A DNA stretch of 64,000 nucleotides from NCBI GenBank assembly GCA_030158485.1, contig JAOASS010000021.1, forward strand, positions 1 through 64,000, read 5' to 3'. This document shows positions 42,272-52,539 of this stretch, one piece after another. How positions within the stretch are numbered: the stretch's first letter is position 1; the number at the start of each line of letters is the position of its first letter. The translations under genes and the position numbers were made by a program. Under the pieces are notes generated by a model. It was not told the DNA's origin, did not search any database, and saw nothing but the letters and a program-made list of their open reading frames with translations. The DNA is from Pseudobdellovibrionaceae bacterium. GTDB lineage: Bacteria; Bdellovibrionota; Bdellovibrionia; Bdellovibrionales; Bdellovibrionaceae.

Positions 42272-43252
42272 ATGGGCTTTAAGTTAAAAAAAGAAACTTA
42301 TCTTCAAATTCGCAGATTCCAAAAATTTGAGATCCAATTTTTAATGTTGGTTCAGCATATTTTGATCGATATCGCTTTAGTTGGCTTCAGTTTTATTTTA
42401 TGTTTTAAAAGTCGTGGATGGCAGTATTTAGCTGTTCCGCTTCTGGCTATTTTTATGTTCAGAAGTTTTTCAATGATGCACGAAGGTGTTCACGGTTTGA
42501 TATCAAAAAATAAATTTGTAAACGATTTTTTTTCTTTGTTGAGTGGAGTGGGCTGCGCTTTGCCATTTGAGCCTTGGAAAGTCAGTCATTTATCTCACCA
42601 TTTTTGGAGTGGTAATTATGAAAAAGACCCTGTCATGGCTCTTGTGACGATTTTGCCAAAATGGTCAACGCGAACAATCGGAGTGATTAATTTTCTTTGG
42701 CAGAAGTGGATGCCTATTTTAGCTTTTATGCAGTATGGTGTTTTTTGGATCTTATCGATCAAAAATGCACTTCAAACAAAGTCGTTTAAGTTTTGGCTCA
42801 GTTTGACTTTGCCGGTCACTTGTTGGACCCTTCTTTTTTGGTTTGCTCCCTTTCCTATACTTTACCAAGTACTGGCTCCCGCGATTGTTCTTTATTTGAT
42901 GATGGTCGATGCCGTGAATTTGCCCCACCATCTGCAATTGCCCATGGTTCAAGGTGACCAGAAGTGGCCCGTTTGGGAACAACATCAAGTGGCTCGGACT
43001 TGTCTTTATCCCCATTGGTTGGCTCGTTTTGTGGTACTTAATTTTAATTATCATGCTGAACATCATATGTATCCTGATGCTCCGTGGTACCAATTGGATC
43101 AGCTTCATCAATCAGTGCAGATGGAACTAGGATCACATCAACAAATGGACCCAGGGTTTGATTGGATTCGACAGAACCGTAAGCTTCACATTTTAGCTGT
43201 GATCAAACCTTACGAAGAACCTTTTGTTGAAGTTATCAAACAAGCTTCTTGA
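42272..43252 (+). CDS. Membrane fatty acid desaturase
   Basis: A 326-residue polytopic membrane protein of the fatty acid desaturase family. All three histidine boxes are present: HEGVH (70-74), HLSHH (106-110) and HAEHH (261-265), plus an extra NLPHH at 216-220. They bind a di-iron centre. It introduces double bonds into acyl chains or hydroxylates related lipids; the exact substrate cannot be told. Four or more hydrophobic helices surround the boxes. It follows the thioesterase gene by 83 nt. Confidence 0.88.
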   Translation: MGFKLKKETYLQIRRFQKFEIQFLMLVQHILIDIALVGFSFILCFKSRGWQYLAVPLLAIFMFRSFSMMHEGVHGLISKNKFVNDFFSLLSGVGCALPFEPWKVSHLSHHFWSGNYEKDPVMALVTILPKWSTRTIGVINFLWQKWMPILAFMQYGVFWILSIKNALQTKSFKFWLSLTLPVTCWTLLFWFAPFPILYQVLAPAIVLYLMMVDAVNLPHHLQLPMVQGDQKWPVWEQHQVARTCLYPHWLARFVVLNFNYHAEHHMYPDAPWYQLDQLHQSVQMELGSHQQMDPGFDWIRQNRKLHILAVIKPYEEPFVEVIKQAS

Positions 43253-43273
43253 TTGGATAGAGCGTCTAACTTT

Positions 43274-43302
43274 TTGACATAAAACTTCATTTTAAAATAG
43301 AA
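43274..43302 (+). promoter_or_regulatory. Candidate sigma-70 promoter
   Basis: A perfect TTGACA (43274-43279) is followed 17 bp later by ATAGAA, overlapping TAGAAC at 18 bp. The -35 is consensus and the -10 is weak. It would transcribe the unknown gene at 43379 with a leader of about 70 nt. Confidence 0.4.
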
Positions 43303-43378
43303 CTTTGCATTTTTTTTAGGCAATGATAAAAAGGGGGGTCACTCTTCGAATTGTTCAGTTTTTAATAAGAGGTCTCGA

Positions 43379-44158
43379 ATGATAGGTTTTGCAAAAAAAA
43401 AGAATGAATTTGATTTTGAAAAGTCGATTCATGACCAGCAGATCATAAGTCACGTTGAAAGCATTTCTTCTTTTCTAGAACGGGAAAGTCAATATGACGT
43501 AGCCCCTTTTTCAAATCAGGCATTACTTAAATTTAAATCTCTTGAAGAGTCGAAAAAAGAAAAAGCTGTCCAGCAGCTTAAAATTTTAAACCAGCTACTT
43601 TTGTCTACTTATTCATTTATTGAAAAAGACATTCCCAAAGAATTTCCATTACCTCATCCTGAAAGGTTTTTAGTTGAAAAAGCACTTCAGTTTTTTGACT
43701 TGAAACTGCGAGATGATTTCTGGGCTACAGTTCAGCCACATGATATCTTAGAAATTTATAACGAAGATGGAATTCAGGTGTTTCGAACTTTTAACTTTTT
43801 TGAAACCAGTGGCTATTCATTGACTGATCTTTTAATTAACGAATGGTATAACCTCTGGGAACGACCGAAGTTTGTTTTGCAAAGAATTTTTGAATATTCG
43901 AATGGAATTATGTCTGGTGAAATGACCGGAGTTGTAAAAATGGATATTTCAAAGCACATCGTCAAAGAAATTTATAGCGCAACCGATGAGCTCGCCGGTT
44001 TTACGCCGCGTTCAACTTTAGTTGAGTTCGGACATATTTGTCCTCTTTATAATCCAAAAAACAATTTTGATTCAAAAGTCACAGGTATTATTGTTAGTTC
44101 AACGGCTCAAACTCATACAATGGGCTCTGAAGACACTCGAAAAGTTATTCTCTTCTAA
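43379..44158 (+). CDS. Cytosolic protein of unknown function, possibly PAS-like
   Basis: I do not recognise a family. The 259-residue product has no signal peptide or membrane helix. The first 100 residues are helical and charged. The stretch from about 115 to 190 (DILEIYNEDGIQVFRTFNFFETSGYSLTDLL) has the rhythm of a PAS-type sensory fold, followed by helices and a beta-rich end. AAGAGGT lies 6 nt before the ATG, and a promoter-like sequence is about 100 nt upstream. It is a single-gene unit facing the next gene. Confidence 0.7.
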   Translation: MIGFAKKKNEFDFEKSIHDQQIISHVESISSFLERESQYDVAPFSNQALLKFKSLEESKKEKAVQQLKILNQLLLSTYSFIEKDIPKEFPLPHPERFLVEKALQFFDLKLRDDFWATVQPHDILEIYNEDGIQVFRTFNFFETSGYSLTDLLINEWYNLWERPKFVLQRIFEYSNGIMSGEMTGVVKMDISKHIVKEIYSATDELAGFTPRSTLVEFGHICPLYNPKNNFDSKVTGIIVSSTAQTHTMGSEDTRKVILF

Positions 44159-44198
44159 AAACTCATGGCGCTTCTTTCGATAGGGTTTTGATTAACCA

Positions 44199-44915
44199 TC
44201 AGGCTGTAATCCGATCTAAGTAGGGCCAAGCTTTAAAAGTTCGAATATTTTCAGGAAGAGCTTGGTCGATCACAATTCTTTGATCCCAAATCTGGTTAAA
44301 GTGTTCTGTGATTTGATTCTCGTTCCTTTTTCTTTCGACTTCGGGTCTGAAAAAGGCAACAAGATCAACTAAGTCATTATGCCCTGAAGGAATATCTTGG
44401 GCCACAGGAGTCGCCCCCCAAGCATAGGTGATATCATGAACTTTTCGATTTTTTCGCGCAGCACCCGTCATGCCATGGCAACTCGAATTAAGAAAAACTT
44501 CTGTGGTTAAAGCCAAGAGATAGTCTTTCGTTGAAAAGCCAAGACTTTGACCCCGGGCTGTTGAATGAATTGTAAAATAACTGGAAACCAAAATCTGGGG
44601 TCCTTGGGAACAAAGCTTTTCGATATGTTCACGTGACCAATTATCGAAGTAAGAATCATGAGATTTGAGTATACTTTCTTTTGAAGTGTAGCGGTGAAGA
44701 CTGAGCGCTTTACACTGTCCCTCGATTAAGATGGCAGCGACAATATCTTGCCGAGTAAAAGCATCAGAAAAAAGCTTTGGGTTTTTGTCTATTTCAAGAA
44801 AGGTTTCAGACCAAACTTGATGCCAGCATTTATAAATATCAAAATACATTGACTCATACTTTTTTTCCGGAAAGCGACCTGGACATAGAACTATTTGAAT
44901 ATGTTGAGAGCTCAA
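44199..44915 (-). CDS. Protein of unknown function, possible N-acyltransferase fold
   Basis: A 238-residue cytosolic protein starting with TTG at 44915, preceded by AAAGGGG at 6 nt. The section SSYFTIHSTARGQSLGFSTKDYLLALTTEVF resembles the acyl-CoA loop of GNAT-type transferases (strand, then R-G-x-x-L-G helix), and AARKNRKVHDITYAWG could be the next strand pair. That is weak evidence, so the function is open. It lies downstream of hflX on the same strand, separated by an AT-rich hairpin. Confidence 0.6.
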   Translation of the reverse strand: MSSQHIQIVLCPGRFPEKKYESMYFDIYKCWHQVWSETFLEIDKNPKLFSDAFTRQDIVAAILIEGQCKALSLHRYTSKESILKSHDSYFDNWSREHIEKLCSQGPQILVSSYFTIHSTARGQSLGFSTKDYLLALTTEVFLNSSCHGMTGAARKNRKVHDITYAWGATPVAQDIPSGHNDLVDLVAFFRPEVERKRNENQITEHFNQIWDQRIVIDQALPENIRTFKAWPYLDRITA

Positions 44916-44956
44916 AAAGCACCCCTTTAAGAAAATGAATTTTACTTGTAATCGGA

Positions 44957-44992
44957 AAAAGTAAATAAATACTTAATAGTTTATTTACTTTT
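44957..44992. terminator. AT-rich hairpin downstream of hflX
   Basis: AAAAGTAAATAAA and TTTATTTACTTTT form a perfect 13-bp stem around a 10-nt loop. On the minus strand the second arm continues into another T, giving CTTTTT. It lies 33 nt after the hflX stop and 42 nt before the next start. The stem holds only one G-C pair per arm, so a regulatory palindrome is an alternative. Confidence 0.4.
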
Positions 44993-45024
44993 ATCTCAAA
45001 GTGGGAGGGGGCTTGATCACAATT

Positions 45025-46326
45025 TTACTTAACTAAGTATTCTCGCCATTTGGCGATTAAGGCGGGTGTCATTTGAGCAGAACAAACAGTACCTTCGGTT
45101 GCCGTTTCGCGCTTAATGACTTTAGCCTCACGATTGAGGTCATAAATTTTATGTTCAGCATTTCTTGGAAAATAAAGTTCAACTGTTGTGTGGAGGTCCT
45201 GGATCATTTCGACTAAAGTCGATTTTAAAGTTTCAATTCCTTGTCCCGTATGAGCACTGATGAAAACTCGTGGGTAATGATTCACTTTGAATTGCTTTTC
45301 CACAGAAGCAATATCAACTTTATTAAAAATGTGGAGTATTTTTTTATCTTGCCAATTAAACTCTTGGATTAAATTTTCAACGACTTCGATTTGTCGAAGC
45401 ATATTCGGAGAAGAAAGATCAATCACATGCAGTAGCACATCAGCTTCAGCACTTTCTTCTAAAGTTGCTTTAAATGCTTCGATTAATTGCGTGGGAAGCT
45501 TGCGAATAAAGCCCACGGTATCAGTCACAACAGCGGGGGGGCCATCGGGTAAAAAAACTTTTCTTGTTGTCGGGTCCAAAGTTGCAAAGACTTGATTTTT
45601 AACTAAAACTTGAGCGCCTGTTAGACGATTAAGTAATGAGCTTTTTCCCGAGTTAGTATAGCCGATTAAAGCAAAGCTGGGGACTTCTTGTCTTTTGCGA
45701 GATTGTCGGTATTGGGATCTGTTTTTTCGCACTTGCTCAAGCTTCTTTTTGATTTGAGAAACCCGCTCTCGGATTCGTCTACGGTCACTTTCTAGTGCCG
45801 TTTCTCCGGGGCCTCGAGTTCCAATTCCACCACCTTGTCGCGAAAGAGATCCCATCCAAGCGTCGACCATACGGGGCATTTGATCTAGTAGTTGTGCTAA
45901 CTCAACTTGAAGCTTTCCTTCAAAGGTCTGAGCACGTCTTGCGAAAATGTCTAAAATTAATTGATTACGATCGATGACCCGAGCTTGAACGACTTGTTCA
46001 AGATTTCGAGTTTGTACACCTGTGAGTTGGTGATCAACAACGATCACCGAAGCTTGAGCCTCACGGGCCATATCTGCGATTTCTTGAACTTTGCCTGTTC
46101 CAATAAGAGTAGCAGGATTCCAAGCGGGTAAAATTTGAATCAACGAACCGACGATCTCGCCACCGGCAGCGCCAACGAGTTCTTCAAGTTCTAAAAGATT
46201 TTCTTTAATTTCAATTAAGGGATCAGCTTTGAGGCCCACGCCGACAACAATAGCTCTTTCTTGATTCTTGATCTGAGGCGTTTTAGTCAAGTCTTTAAGA
46301 CCTCCATAAAGTGTAGCAACAGTCAT
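45025..46326 (-). CDS. hflX: Ribosome-associated GTPase HflX
   Basis: HflX binds the large ribosomal subunit and rescues or splits stalled ribosomes under stress. The 433-residue product has the N-terminal HflX domain (NPATLIGTGKVQEIAD; DRNQLILDIFARRAQTFEGK; GGGIGTRGPGETALESDRR) and then the GTPase domain with GYTNSGKSS (G1), DPTTR (G2), DTVGFI (G3) and NKVD (G4). The C-terminal part is complete. The ATG at 46326 is my choice; a TTG at 46356 is in frame but has no better ribosome binding site. Confidence 0.95.
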   Translation of the reverse strand: MTVATLYGGLKDLTKTPQIKNQERAIVVGVGLKADPLIEIKENLLELEELVGAAGGEIVGSLIQILPAWNPATLIGTGKVQEIADMAREAQASVIVVDHQLTGVQTRNLEQVVQARVIDRNQLILDIFARRAQTFEGKLQVELAQLLDQMPRMVDAWMGSLSRQGGGIGTRGPGETALESDRRRIRERVSQIKKKLEQVRKNRSQYRQSRKRQEVPSFALIGYTNSGKSSLLNRLTGAQVLVKNQVFATLDPTTRKVFLPDGPPAVVTDTVGFIRKLPTQLIEAFKATLEESAEADVLLHVIDLSSPNMLRQIEVVENLIQEFNWQDKKILHIFNKVDIASVEKQFKVNHYPRVFISAHTGQGIETLKSTLVEMIQDLHTTVELYFPRNAEHKIYDLNREAKVIKRETATEGTVCSAQMTPALIAKWREYLVK

Positions 46327-46468
46327 CCGCAACGGTTCAGACTTTATTATAAGCAAATGGTTGAATCAGTTACAAGTGCCTAGTCTTATATTTTCTTATC
46401 CTTTGCATAAGCGATTTAAGCTTTGCCGACTATTTTTCAAACTGATTTCAATGAAGTCACTTTATTTC

Positions 46469-48781
46469 CTAGTTTGGGCTTTTGACTCTTTCTTCTCTTA
46501 ATTCTTTCAGATACTGAGCCTCGAGTGCCGTAATCACAACGGAGTGAACGATGCCGTCAACAGTTGTTGTTCGCTGAAGCACGTTGGCCGCTTGTTTAAC
46601 CCCCATTAAGAAAGGCCCGATTACTTCAACCTGTCCGACTTGTTGAAGCAGCTTATAACTGATATTAGCACTTTCTAAATTAGGGCAAATTAAAATATTA
46701 GCGCCGTCTGTTCCGGCCAAATTACTAAAGGGAAAGATACGTTTTAAGATACTGGGATTAACAGCAGTATCAGCTTGAATATCGCCGTCGCAAATAATTT
46801 GTGGGGCCATTGTTTTGAAAAGTTCTGCCGCTTTTTTCATTTTGTGAGGAGTGCCTTCAGTTCCTGTAAAGTTTGAATACGAAAGCATCGCAACTCTTGG
46901 AGTTTGTCCAAAATACTCAATGATGCGAGAAGCTTGAATTCCCATTTGGGCGAGTTGTTCTGGGTTTGGATTAAAATTGACTGTGCTGTCGGCTAGTAAA
47001 AGAAAATCTTTTTCAGTTAAAATAAAATTAATACCAGCAGGGACTCCGGCTTTGTGAAGTCCTACTATTTGTAAAATAGGCTTCACCGCATCGGAGTAGT
47101 TTTGAGAAGCACCTGTGACCATGCCGTCGGCATCACCTTTTTTAAGCATCATCGAAGCATAATAATTGGGGTCCGCCATCAATCTTTCAGCTTCTCTTTG
47201 GGTGATACCTTTTCTTTGTCTTAACTCATAAAGTTCGTTGGCATATTCTTTAAATTTTGGACTTTGTGAAGGATGAATGACAACCACATCTTTTAAAAGA
47301 TCTAATTCCAATTGTTGAATTTTTTCTTTGACGACTTGCGGGTATCCCAACAACACAGGTTCGCAAATTTTTTCTTCAACTAAGATTCTAAGCGCTTTTA
47401 AAACTTTTGTTGAACTTCCTTCAGGAAAAACAATTTTGGGTAATTTTCCTGTTCCCGAAGCATTTCTGTGAACACGGTGGATAGCGGATCTGATAAATGC
47501 TTTTGAAGGGCCTTGAAAAGCTTCTAATTTATCACGGTACTGGTCCCAATCCGTGATGGGTTTTCGAGCCACACCTGATGAAATAGCGGCTTTCGCGACA
47601 GCAGGTGCAACCCACATGAGAACTCGAGGATCAAAGGGTTTGGGAATCAAGTAATCGCGACCAAATTTAAAAGTTTGTCCGCCGTAGGTATCGGAAACTT
47701 TATCTGGGACTTCTTCGCGCGCAAGTGAAGCCAAAGCTTGAACTGCTGCTAATTTCATTTCTTCGTTGATTTGCGAAGCTCGAGTATCAAGAGCTCCCCT
47801 GAAAATCGAAGGAAAACCCAAAACGTTATTGACTTGATTTGGGTAATCAGATCTTCCAGTCGCAACAATAGCATCAGGCCGAGCGGCTCTAGCGTCAGGT
47901 GGAGTGATTTCGGGATCAGGATTGGCCATAGCAAAAATAATCGGGTCCTTGGCCATTTTCATAATCATTGACCCTGTGACAGCGCCTGCGACTGATAGTC
48001 CCACTAAAACATCGGCGCCATCCAGAGCTTCAAGCAAAGTTCGGGCTTTTGTTTCAACGGCAAATTCGTCTTTGTGTTTATTCATTCCGCTGGTGCGACC
48101 TTTGTAAATAACACCTGAAGAATCACACATTAAAAGGTTTTCAGGAGTCACGCCTAAAGATTTAAATATTTTAGAGCAAGCGATAGCTGAAGCGCCCGCA
48201 CCGTTGACAACAATTTTAATTTCACTCATTTTTCTTTTTGTGATCAGGCAAGCGTTAATCAAGGCCGCTCCCGAGACTATGGCAGTTCCGTGTTGATCAT
48301 CGTGAAAAACGGGGATGTTCATTTCTTTTTTGAGAGTCTCTTCAATTTCAAAACATTCCGGAGATTTAATATCTTCTAAGTTTATGCCACCAAAAGTAGG
48401 CTCTAGATTTTTAACAGCAATAATAAATTCTTTTGGATCTTGAGTTTTAATTTCAATATCAATGGAATCAAGACCTGAAAATTGTTTGAAAAGAATACTT
48501 TTTCCTTCCATCACAGGTTTTGAAGCTAAGGGGCCGATGTTGCCTAATCCTAAAACAGCTGTTCCATTTGAAATGACGCCGACTAAATTACCTTTGTTGG
48601 TATAATCATAAACTTTATCCGGATCTTTTGCGATTTCCTTACAAGGGGCCGCGACACCTGGGCTGTAGGCCAAAGAAAGATCTTTTTCAGTGGCGCAAGG
48701 TTTTGAAGAGTTAACTTCTAACTTACCGGGTTTGCCTTTTGAGTGATAGTCGAGTGCTTCTTGATCAAAATTTGATATCAT
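46469..48781 (-). CDS. maeB: NADP-type malic enzyme with C-terminal phosphotransacetylase-like domain
   Basis: A 770-residue fusion. Residues 1 to about 430 form the malic enzyme (YSPGVAAPC, HDDQHGTAIVSGAAL, VVNGAGASAIACSK), decarboxylating malate to pyruvate and making NADPH. Residues from about 440 form a phosphotransacetylase-like domain (KIVFPEGSSTKVLKAL; DADGMVTGASQNY) that in MaeB proteins is regulatory and senses acetyl-CoA. Length and order are typical. AGGAG lies about 10 nt before the ATG. It would convert TCA-cycle carbon from fatty acid and amino acid breakdown into pyruvate and reducing power. Confidence 0.95.
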   Translation of the reverse strand: MISNFDQEALDYHSKGKPGKLEVNSSKPCATEKDLSLAYSPGVAAPCKEIAKDPDKVYDYTNKGNLVGVISNGTAVLGLGNIGPLASKPVMEGKSILFKQFSGLDSIDIEIKTQDPKEFIIAVKNLEPTFGGINLEDIKSPECFEIEETLKKEMNIPVFHDDQHGTAIVSGAALINACLITKRKMSEIKIVVNGAGASAIACSKIFKSLGVTPENLLMCDSSGVIYKGRTSGMNKHKDEFAVETKARTLLEALDGADVLVGLSVAGAVTGSMIMKMAKDPIIFAMANPDPEITPPDARAARPDAIVATGRSDYPNQVNNVLGFPSIFRGALDTRASQINEEMKLAAVQALASLAREEVPDKVSDTYGGQTFKFGRDYLIPKPFDPRVLMWVAPAVAKAAISSGVARKPITDWDQYRDKLEAFQGPSKAFIRSAIHRVHRNASGTGKLPKIVFPEGSSTKVLKALRILVEEKICEPVLLGYPQVVKEKIQQLELDLLKDVVVIHPSQSPKFKEYANELYELRQRKGITQREAERLMADPNYYASMMLKKGDADGMVTGASQNYSDAVKPILQIVGLHKAGVPAGINFILTEKDFLLLADSTVNFNPNPEQLAQMGIQASRIIEYFGQTPRVAMLSYSNFTGTEGTPHKMKKAAELFKTMAPQIICDGDIQADTAVNPSILKRIFPFSNLAGTDGANILICPNLESANISYKLLQQVGQVEVIGPFLMGVKQAANVLQRTTTVDGIVHSVVITALEAQYLKELREERVKSPN

Positions 48782-49020
48782 TTGCAGGAGGCTCCTTTTA
48801 GAGTAGACGCTTCAGACTCTAAGATTGAGCCCAAAACAGGTCACGACGCAGATCGTGAGATCTGAAAGTTTAATATCTTCTCTGAAAGTCTTGCCTGACG
48901 TTTAAGCACGCCCAATAACGCGACTAGACATTGCCAATGCTATTTGGGTTTTAGGTGAATCAACGTTAGCCTTTGAGAAGCTATTTTAAATTTATAAAAT
49001 CTCAAGGAAAGAGGTTTATT

Positions 49021-50361
49021 ATGTCTGCACGCGATGTCGTGATTATTGACGGGACTCGGACTCCTTTTGCCAAATCAGGAACAGCTCTTAAAAAAATCCA
49101 TCCAGCCGAACTTGGAAAAGTGGCGCTCCGCGAATTGATTGCAAAAACAAACTTAGACGTCAGCCAAGTCGATGAAGTCATCATTGGTAACACTGGAAAC
49201 CCAGTCGATTCAGTCAATATTGCTCGTGTTGTGGCATTGAATGCAGGAATCTTACAAAAAACATCAGCGTATACAGTTCATCGAAATTGTGCTTCGGCGC
49301 TTGAGAGTATTTCGAACGGTTATGAAAAAATAAAATCGGGTACAATGGATGTTGTGATTGCGGGTGGAACAGAAAATATGTCTCAGATGCCGACGTTACT
49401 GCCGCCTAAAATTCAAAAAACTTTTGATGAGCTTTTTGCGGCAAAAGCCACGGCGAAAAAATTAGCTTTGATCTGGCAATTGTTTAAAGGTGATTTGAAA
49501 CAAATCAAAGCTATTTTGTCGGGAAACTTCAGAGACGAATATTTCCCGGTTATTTCAGTGATGCAAGGTCTTACTGATCCATTTGCAGGTATCAACATGG
49601 GGCAGACTGCCGAAATCATTGCAAAAGAATTTAATATTTCCCGACTCGAACAAGATGAGTTTGCATTGAAGTCACACCAAAAAGCAGTGGCTGCGATAAA
49701 ATCAGGTCGCATCAAAGATGAAATTGTTTCTTTTCCTATGCCACCAGACTTTAAAACAACGTTAACTGAAGACACCGGGCCTCGTGATGGGCAAACGATA
49801 GAAGCTTTATCTAAATTAAAACCTTTCTTTGATAAACTCACGGGTACGATTACCGCTGGAAACTCATGTCCGATTACAGACGGCGCGGCTGTGCTGTTGA
49901 TGATGTCTCGTGAACGAGCACAAAGTTTGGGTTATAAACCTTTGGCTCGAATTCGAGGCTATGCATTTGCCGGTCTAGAGCCTGAAAGAATGGGGCTGGG
50001 GCCTGTTTACTCGACTCCAGTAGCATTGAAGCGTGCAGGGCTTTTAATGAAAGACATCGGCCTTGTTGAGCTCAATGAAGCTTTTGCGGCGCAAGTCATT
50101 GGTTGTATGAAAGCTTTTGATTCAAACGAATTTGCTCAGAAAAAATTAGGTCTGGGATCAAAAGTTGGAACTCTTGATCCCAACATGGTCAATGTGAATG
50201 GCGGTGCCATTGCGATCGGTCACCCCGTTGGGGCAACAGGGACTCGAATTGTCGTCACTTTAATGAAAGAAATGAAAAAAAGAAATATTCAATTTGGTTT
50301 AGCAACACTTTGTATTGGTGGCGGTCAGGGTGGATCAATCGTTCTTGAGCAGGAGGCTTAA
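49021..50361 (+). CDS. Acetyl-CoA acyltransferase (thiolase)
   Basis: A 446-residue thiolase that cleaves 3-ketoacyl-CoA, the last step of beta-oxidation, or condenses acetyl-CoA. The acyl-accepting Cys90 is in VHRNCASALES, the catalytic His in GHPVGATGTR, and the second Cys in CIGGGQGGS. An insertion of about 40 residues after TLLPPKIQKTF is in keeping with FadI-type thiolases. The ATG at 49021 has AGAGG ahead; a start at 48973 would add 16 unlikely residues. It lies 2 nt before the FadJ/FadB-type gene, forming the usual thiolase-multienzyme pair. Confidence 0.93.
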   Translation: MSARDVVIIDGTRTPFAKSGTALKKIHPAELGKVALRELIAKTNLDVSQVDEVIIGNTGNPVDSVNIARVVALNAGILQKTSAYTVHRNCASALESISNGYEKIKSGTMDVVIAGGTENMSQMPTLLPPKIQKTFDELFAAKATAKKLALIWQLFKGDLKQIKAILSGNFRDEYFPVISVMQGLTDPFAGINMGQTAEIIAKEFNISRLEQDEFALKSHQKAVAAIKSGRIKDEIVSFPMPPDFKTTLTEDTGPRDGQTIEALSKLKPFFDKLTGTITAGNSCPITDGAAVLLMMSRERAQSLGYKPLARIRGYAFAGLEPERMGLGPVYSTPVALKRAGLLMKDIGLVELNEAFAAQVIGCMKAFDSNEFAQKKLGLGSKVGTLDPNMVNVNGGAIAIGHPVGATGTRIVVTLMKEMKKRNIQFGLATLCIGGGQGGSIVLEQEA

Positions 50362-50363
50362 AC

Positions 50364-52523
50364 ATGTCGGTTAATGAAAGTTTAAAAATTATTCCTTTGC
50401 AAGTTGAAGGTGTCGGGTTGGTTGCTCAGATTGTTTTTGACATGAAAGATTCTTCTGCAAATAAATTAAGCACTCCCATCATGCTCAGGCTTCGAGAGCT
50501 TTTACAAGAAGTCGATCGAAATACAAATTATAAAGCTGTGATTATCAATTCGAAAAAACCCAAAATTTTTATCGCGGGTGCGGATATTGATGAAATCAGA
50601 AGCATGACAAGCCCAGACCAATTCCGCGAAGCTGTGGGCCAGGGGCAAAGTATTTTTAATATGATCGAAGATTTAAAAATTCCTGTTTTTGCTTCCATTC
50701 ATGGTGCTTGTGCCGGAGGTGGTTGTGAGCTTATTTTAGCTTGTGATTACCGAATTGCATCGGATGACTCGGCGACTCGTATTGGTTTGCCTGAAACTCA
50801 GTTGGGAATTTTGCCTGGCTTTGGCGGTTGTGTCAGACTTCCACGTTTGGTCGGTTTACAAGCCGCTTTGGATATTATTTTAGCTGGTAAACTCGTGAAC
50901 GCAAAAAAAGCCCAGAAAATGGGTCTTATTGACCGTATGGTTCATGTGAATCTTTTGTCCGATCAAACAATTAAATTTGTGCAAGATGTTTTTAAAGAAG
51001 GACCACACAAGCGTCGCCAAACTTTCAAACCCAAAGGTTTTGTGAATGTGCTTTTAGAGGGGCCTTTGAAAACAGTGGTTTTTTCTCAAGCTCGGAAGCA
51101 AACTTTAAAAGCAACCAGTGGACACTATCCTTCGCCGCTTAAAGCCCTTCAAGTGATTCAGAAAACTTTTAAATCATCGAACCGTGAACGCTCTTTAGAA
51201 ATTGAAAAAAATGCTTTTTGTGAAGTTGCGGTTACTGATATTTCAAAAAATTTGATTCATGTTTATGACTTAACAGAAATGGTCAAAAAACAAAATGGTG
51301 TTCCCGGAGTTCAAGTGACTGCAAAGGAAATTAAAGCGCTTGGAATTTTAGGTGCGGGTACCATGGGTGGAGGGGTTGCTTATGTTGCCGCAGACAAAGG
51401 AATTCGCGTTCGTATTAAAGATTTAAATCCAGAAGCATTAGGTAAAGCTTTTAAACATGCTCATGATCTGTGGTTTAAATTAATGAAAAAAAGAGTTCTG
51501 GATAAATTTCAATTCTCACAAAAAATCAATTTAATTTCAGGTGGAACTGATTATGCTGATTTTAAAAATCTAGATATTGTGATCGAAGCGATTGTAGAAG
51601 ACATGGGAATCAAACAAAAAGTCATCGCAGAAACAGCGGCTCATATGCGGCCTGATGCTATTATCGCAACAAATACATCTTCATTGTCAGTGACCGAGAT
51701 GTCGAAAGGACATCCACGACCAGAATATTTTGCGGGCATGCATTTTTTTAACCCCGTTCATAAAATGCCACTAGTAGAAGTTATCAGAGGCGAAAAAACA
51801 TCTGATGAAACAATTTCGACTATTTATGAATTATCAAAAAAAATGGGAAAAATGCCTGTCGTCGTTAAAGACGGACCAGGCTTTTTAGTCAATCGGCTGT
51901 TACTTCCTTATATGGCAGAAGCCGCTTTCCTTCTTCAGGAGGGAATGAGTATCGAAGTCGTGGATCAAGCTTATGTTAAAGAGTTTGGTATGCCGATGGG
52001 ACCTTTTGCATTAATGGATGAAGTGGGACTTGATGTCTGTATTAAAGTTTTAAAAATTTTTAAAAAAGCTTTTGGCGATCGAGTCGAGTTAGCTCCCTGC
52101 ATGGAGGCTCTTGAAAAATCAGGCCGTTTAGGAAAGAAAAACAAAAAAGGTTTTTATCATTATGACGAAAAAGATTACCGTGGTGAAGTTGATCAAAGTA
52201 TTTATCAAGCTTTGAATTTAACAACTCCTACCAACTTGATTTCGAATCAAGAATGTATCGAGCGCGGTGTTTTTGCGATGATAAATGAATGTGCCAGAGC
52301 TTTGAAAGACGATCAAATTGTGGCGACTCCAAATGAAGTAGATTTGGCTATGATTATGGGCACTGGCTTTCCACCCTTTAGAGGCGGTCTGACAAAGTAT
52401 GCAGATAAAGTCACGATCTCTTATGTTGTTCAGCAGCTTGAAAAGTATTCATCACAAAAAAATGCAAGCAAACGATTAGCTCCGGCACCGGCTTTAAAAA
52501 ACTTAAAGGCCTTTTACATTTAA
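50364..52523 (+). CDS. fadJ: Fatty acid oxidation multienzyme (enoyl-CoA hydratase / 3-hydroxyacyl-CoA dehydrogenase)
   Basis: A 719-residue bifunctional enzyme. The crotonase domain (1 to about 200) has IAGADIDEI for the oxyanion hole and HGACAGGGCELILACD. The dehydrogenase domain starts near 325 with ILGAGTMGGGVAYVAADKG (NAD-binding) and has the HFFNPVHKMPLVEV and DGPGFLVNRLL motifs. A second HAD C-terminal repeat follows. It performs two steps of beta-oxidation and passes the ketoacyl-CoA to the thiolase encoded immediately upstream. FadJ or FadB identity cannot be separated by eye. Confidence 0.94.
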   Translation: MSVNESLKIIPLQVEGVGLVAQIVFDMKDSSANKLSTPIMLRLRELLQEVDRNTNYKAVIINSKKPKIFIAGADIDEIRSMTSPDQFREAVGQGQSIFNMIEDLKIPVFASIHGACAGGGCELILACDYRIASDDSATRIGLPETQLGILPGFGGCVRLPRLVGLQAALDIILAGKLVNAKKAQKMGLIDRMVHVNLLSDQTIKFVQDVFKEGPHKRRQTFKPKGFVNVLLEGPLKTVVFSQARKQTLKATSGHYPSPLKALQVIQKTFKSSNRERSLEIEKNAFCEVAVTDISKNLIHVYDLTEMVKKQNGVPGVQVTAKEIKALGILGAGTMGGGVAYVAADKGIRVRIKDLNPEALGKAFKHAHDLWFKLMKKRVLDKFQFSQKINLISGGTDYADFKNLDIVIEAIVEDMGIKQKVIAETAAHMRPDAIIATNTSSLSVTEMSKGHPRPEYFAGMHFFNPVHKMPLVEVIRGEKTSDETISTIYELSKKMGKMPVVVKDGPGFLVNRLLLPYMAEAAFLLQEGMSIEVVDQAYVKEFGMPMGPFALMDEVGLDVCIKVLKIFKKAFGDRVELAPCMEALEKSGRLGKKNKKGFYHYDEKDYRGEVDQSIYQALNLTTPTNLISNQECIERGVFAMINECARALKDDQIVATPNEVDLAMIMGTGFPPFRGGLTKYADKVTISYVVQQLEKYSSQKNASKRLAPAPALKNLKAFYI

Positions 52524-52539
52524 GGGGGATTTCAAAGCC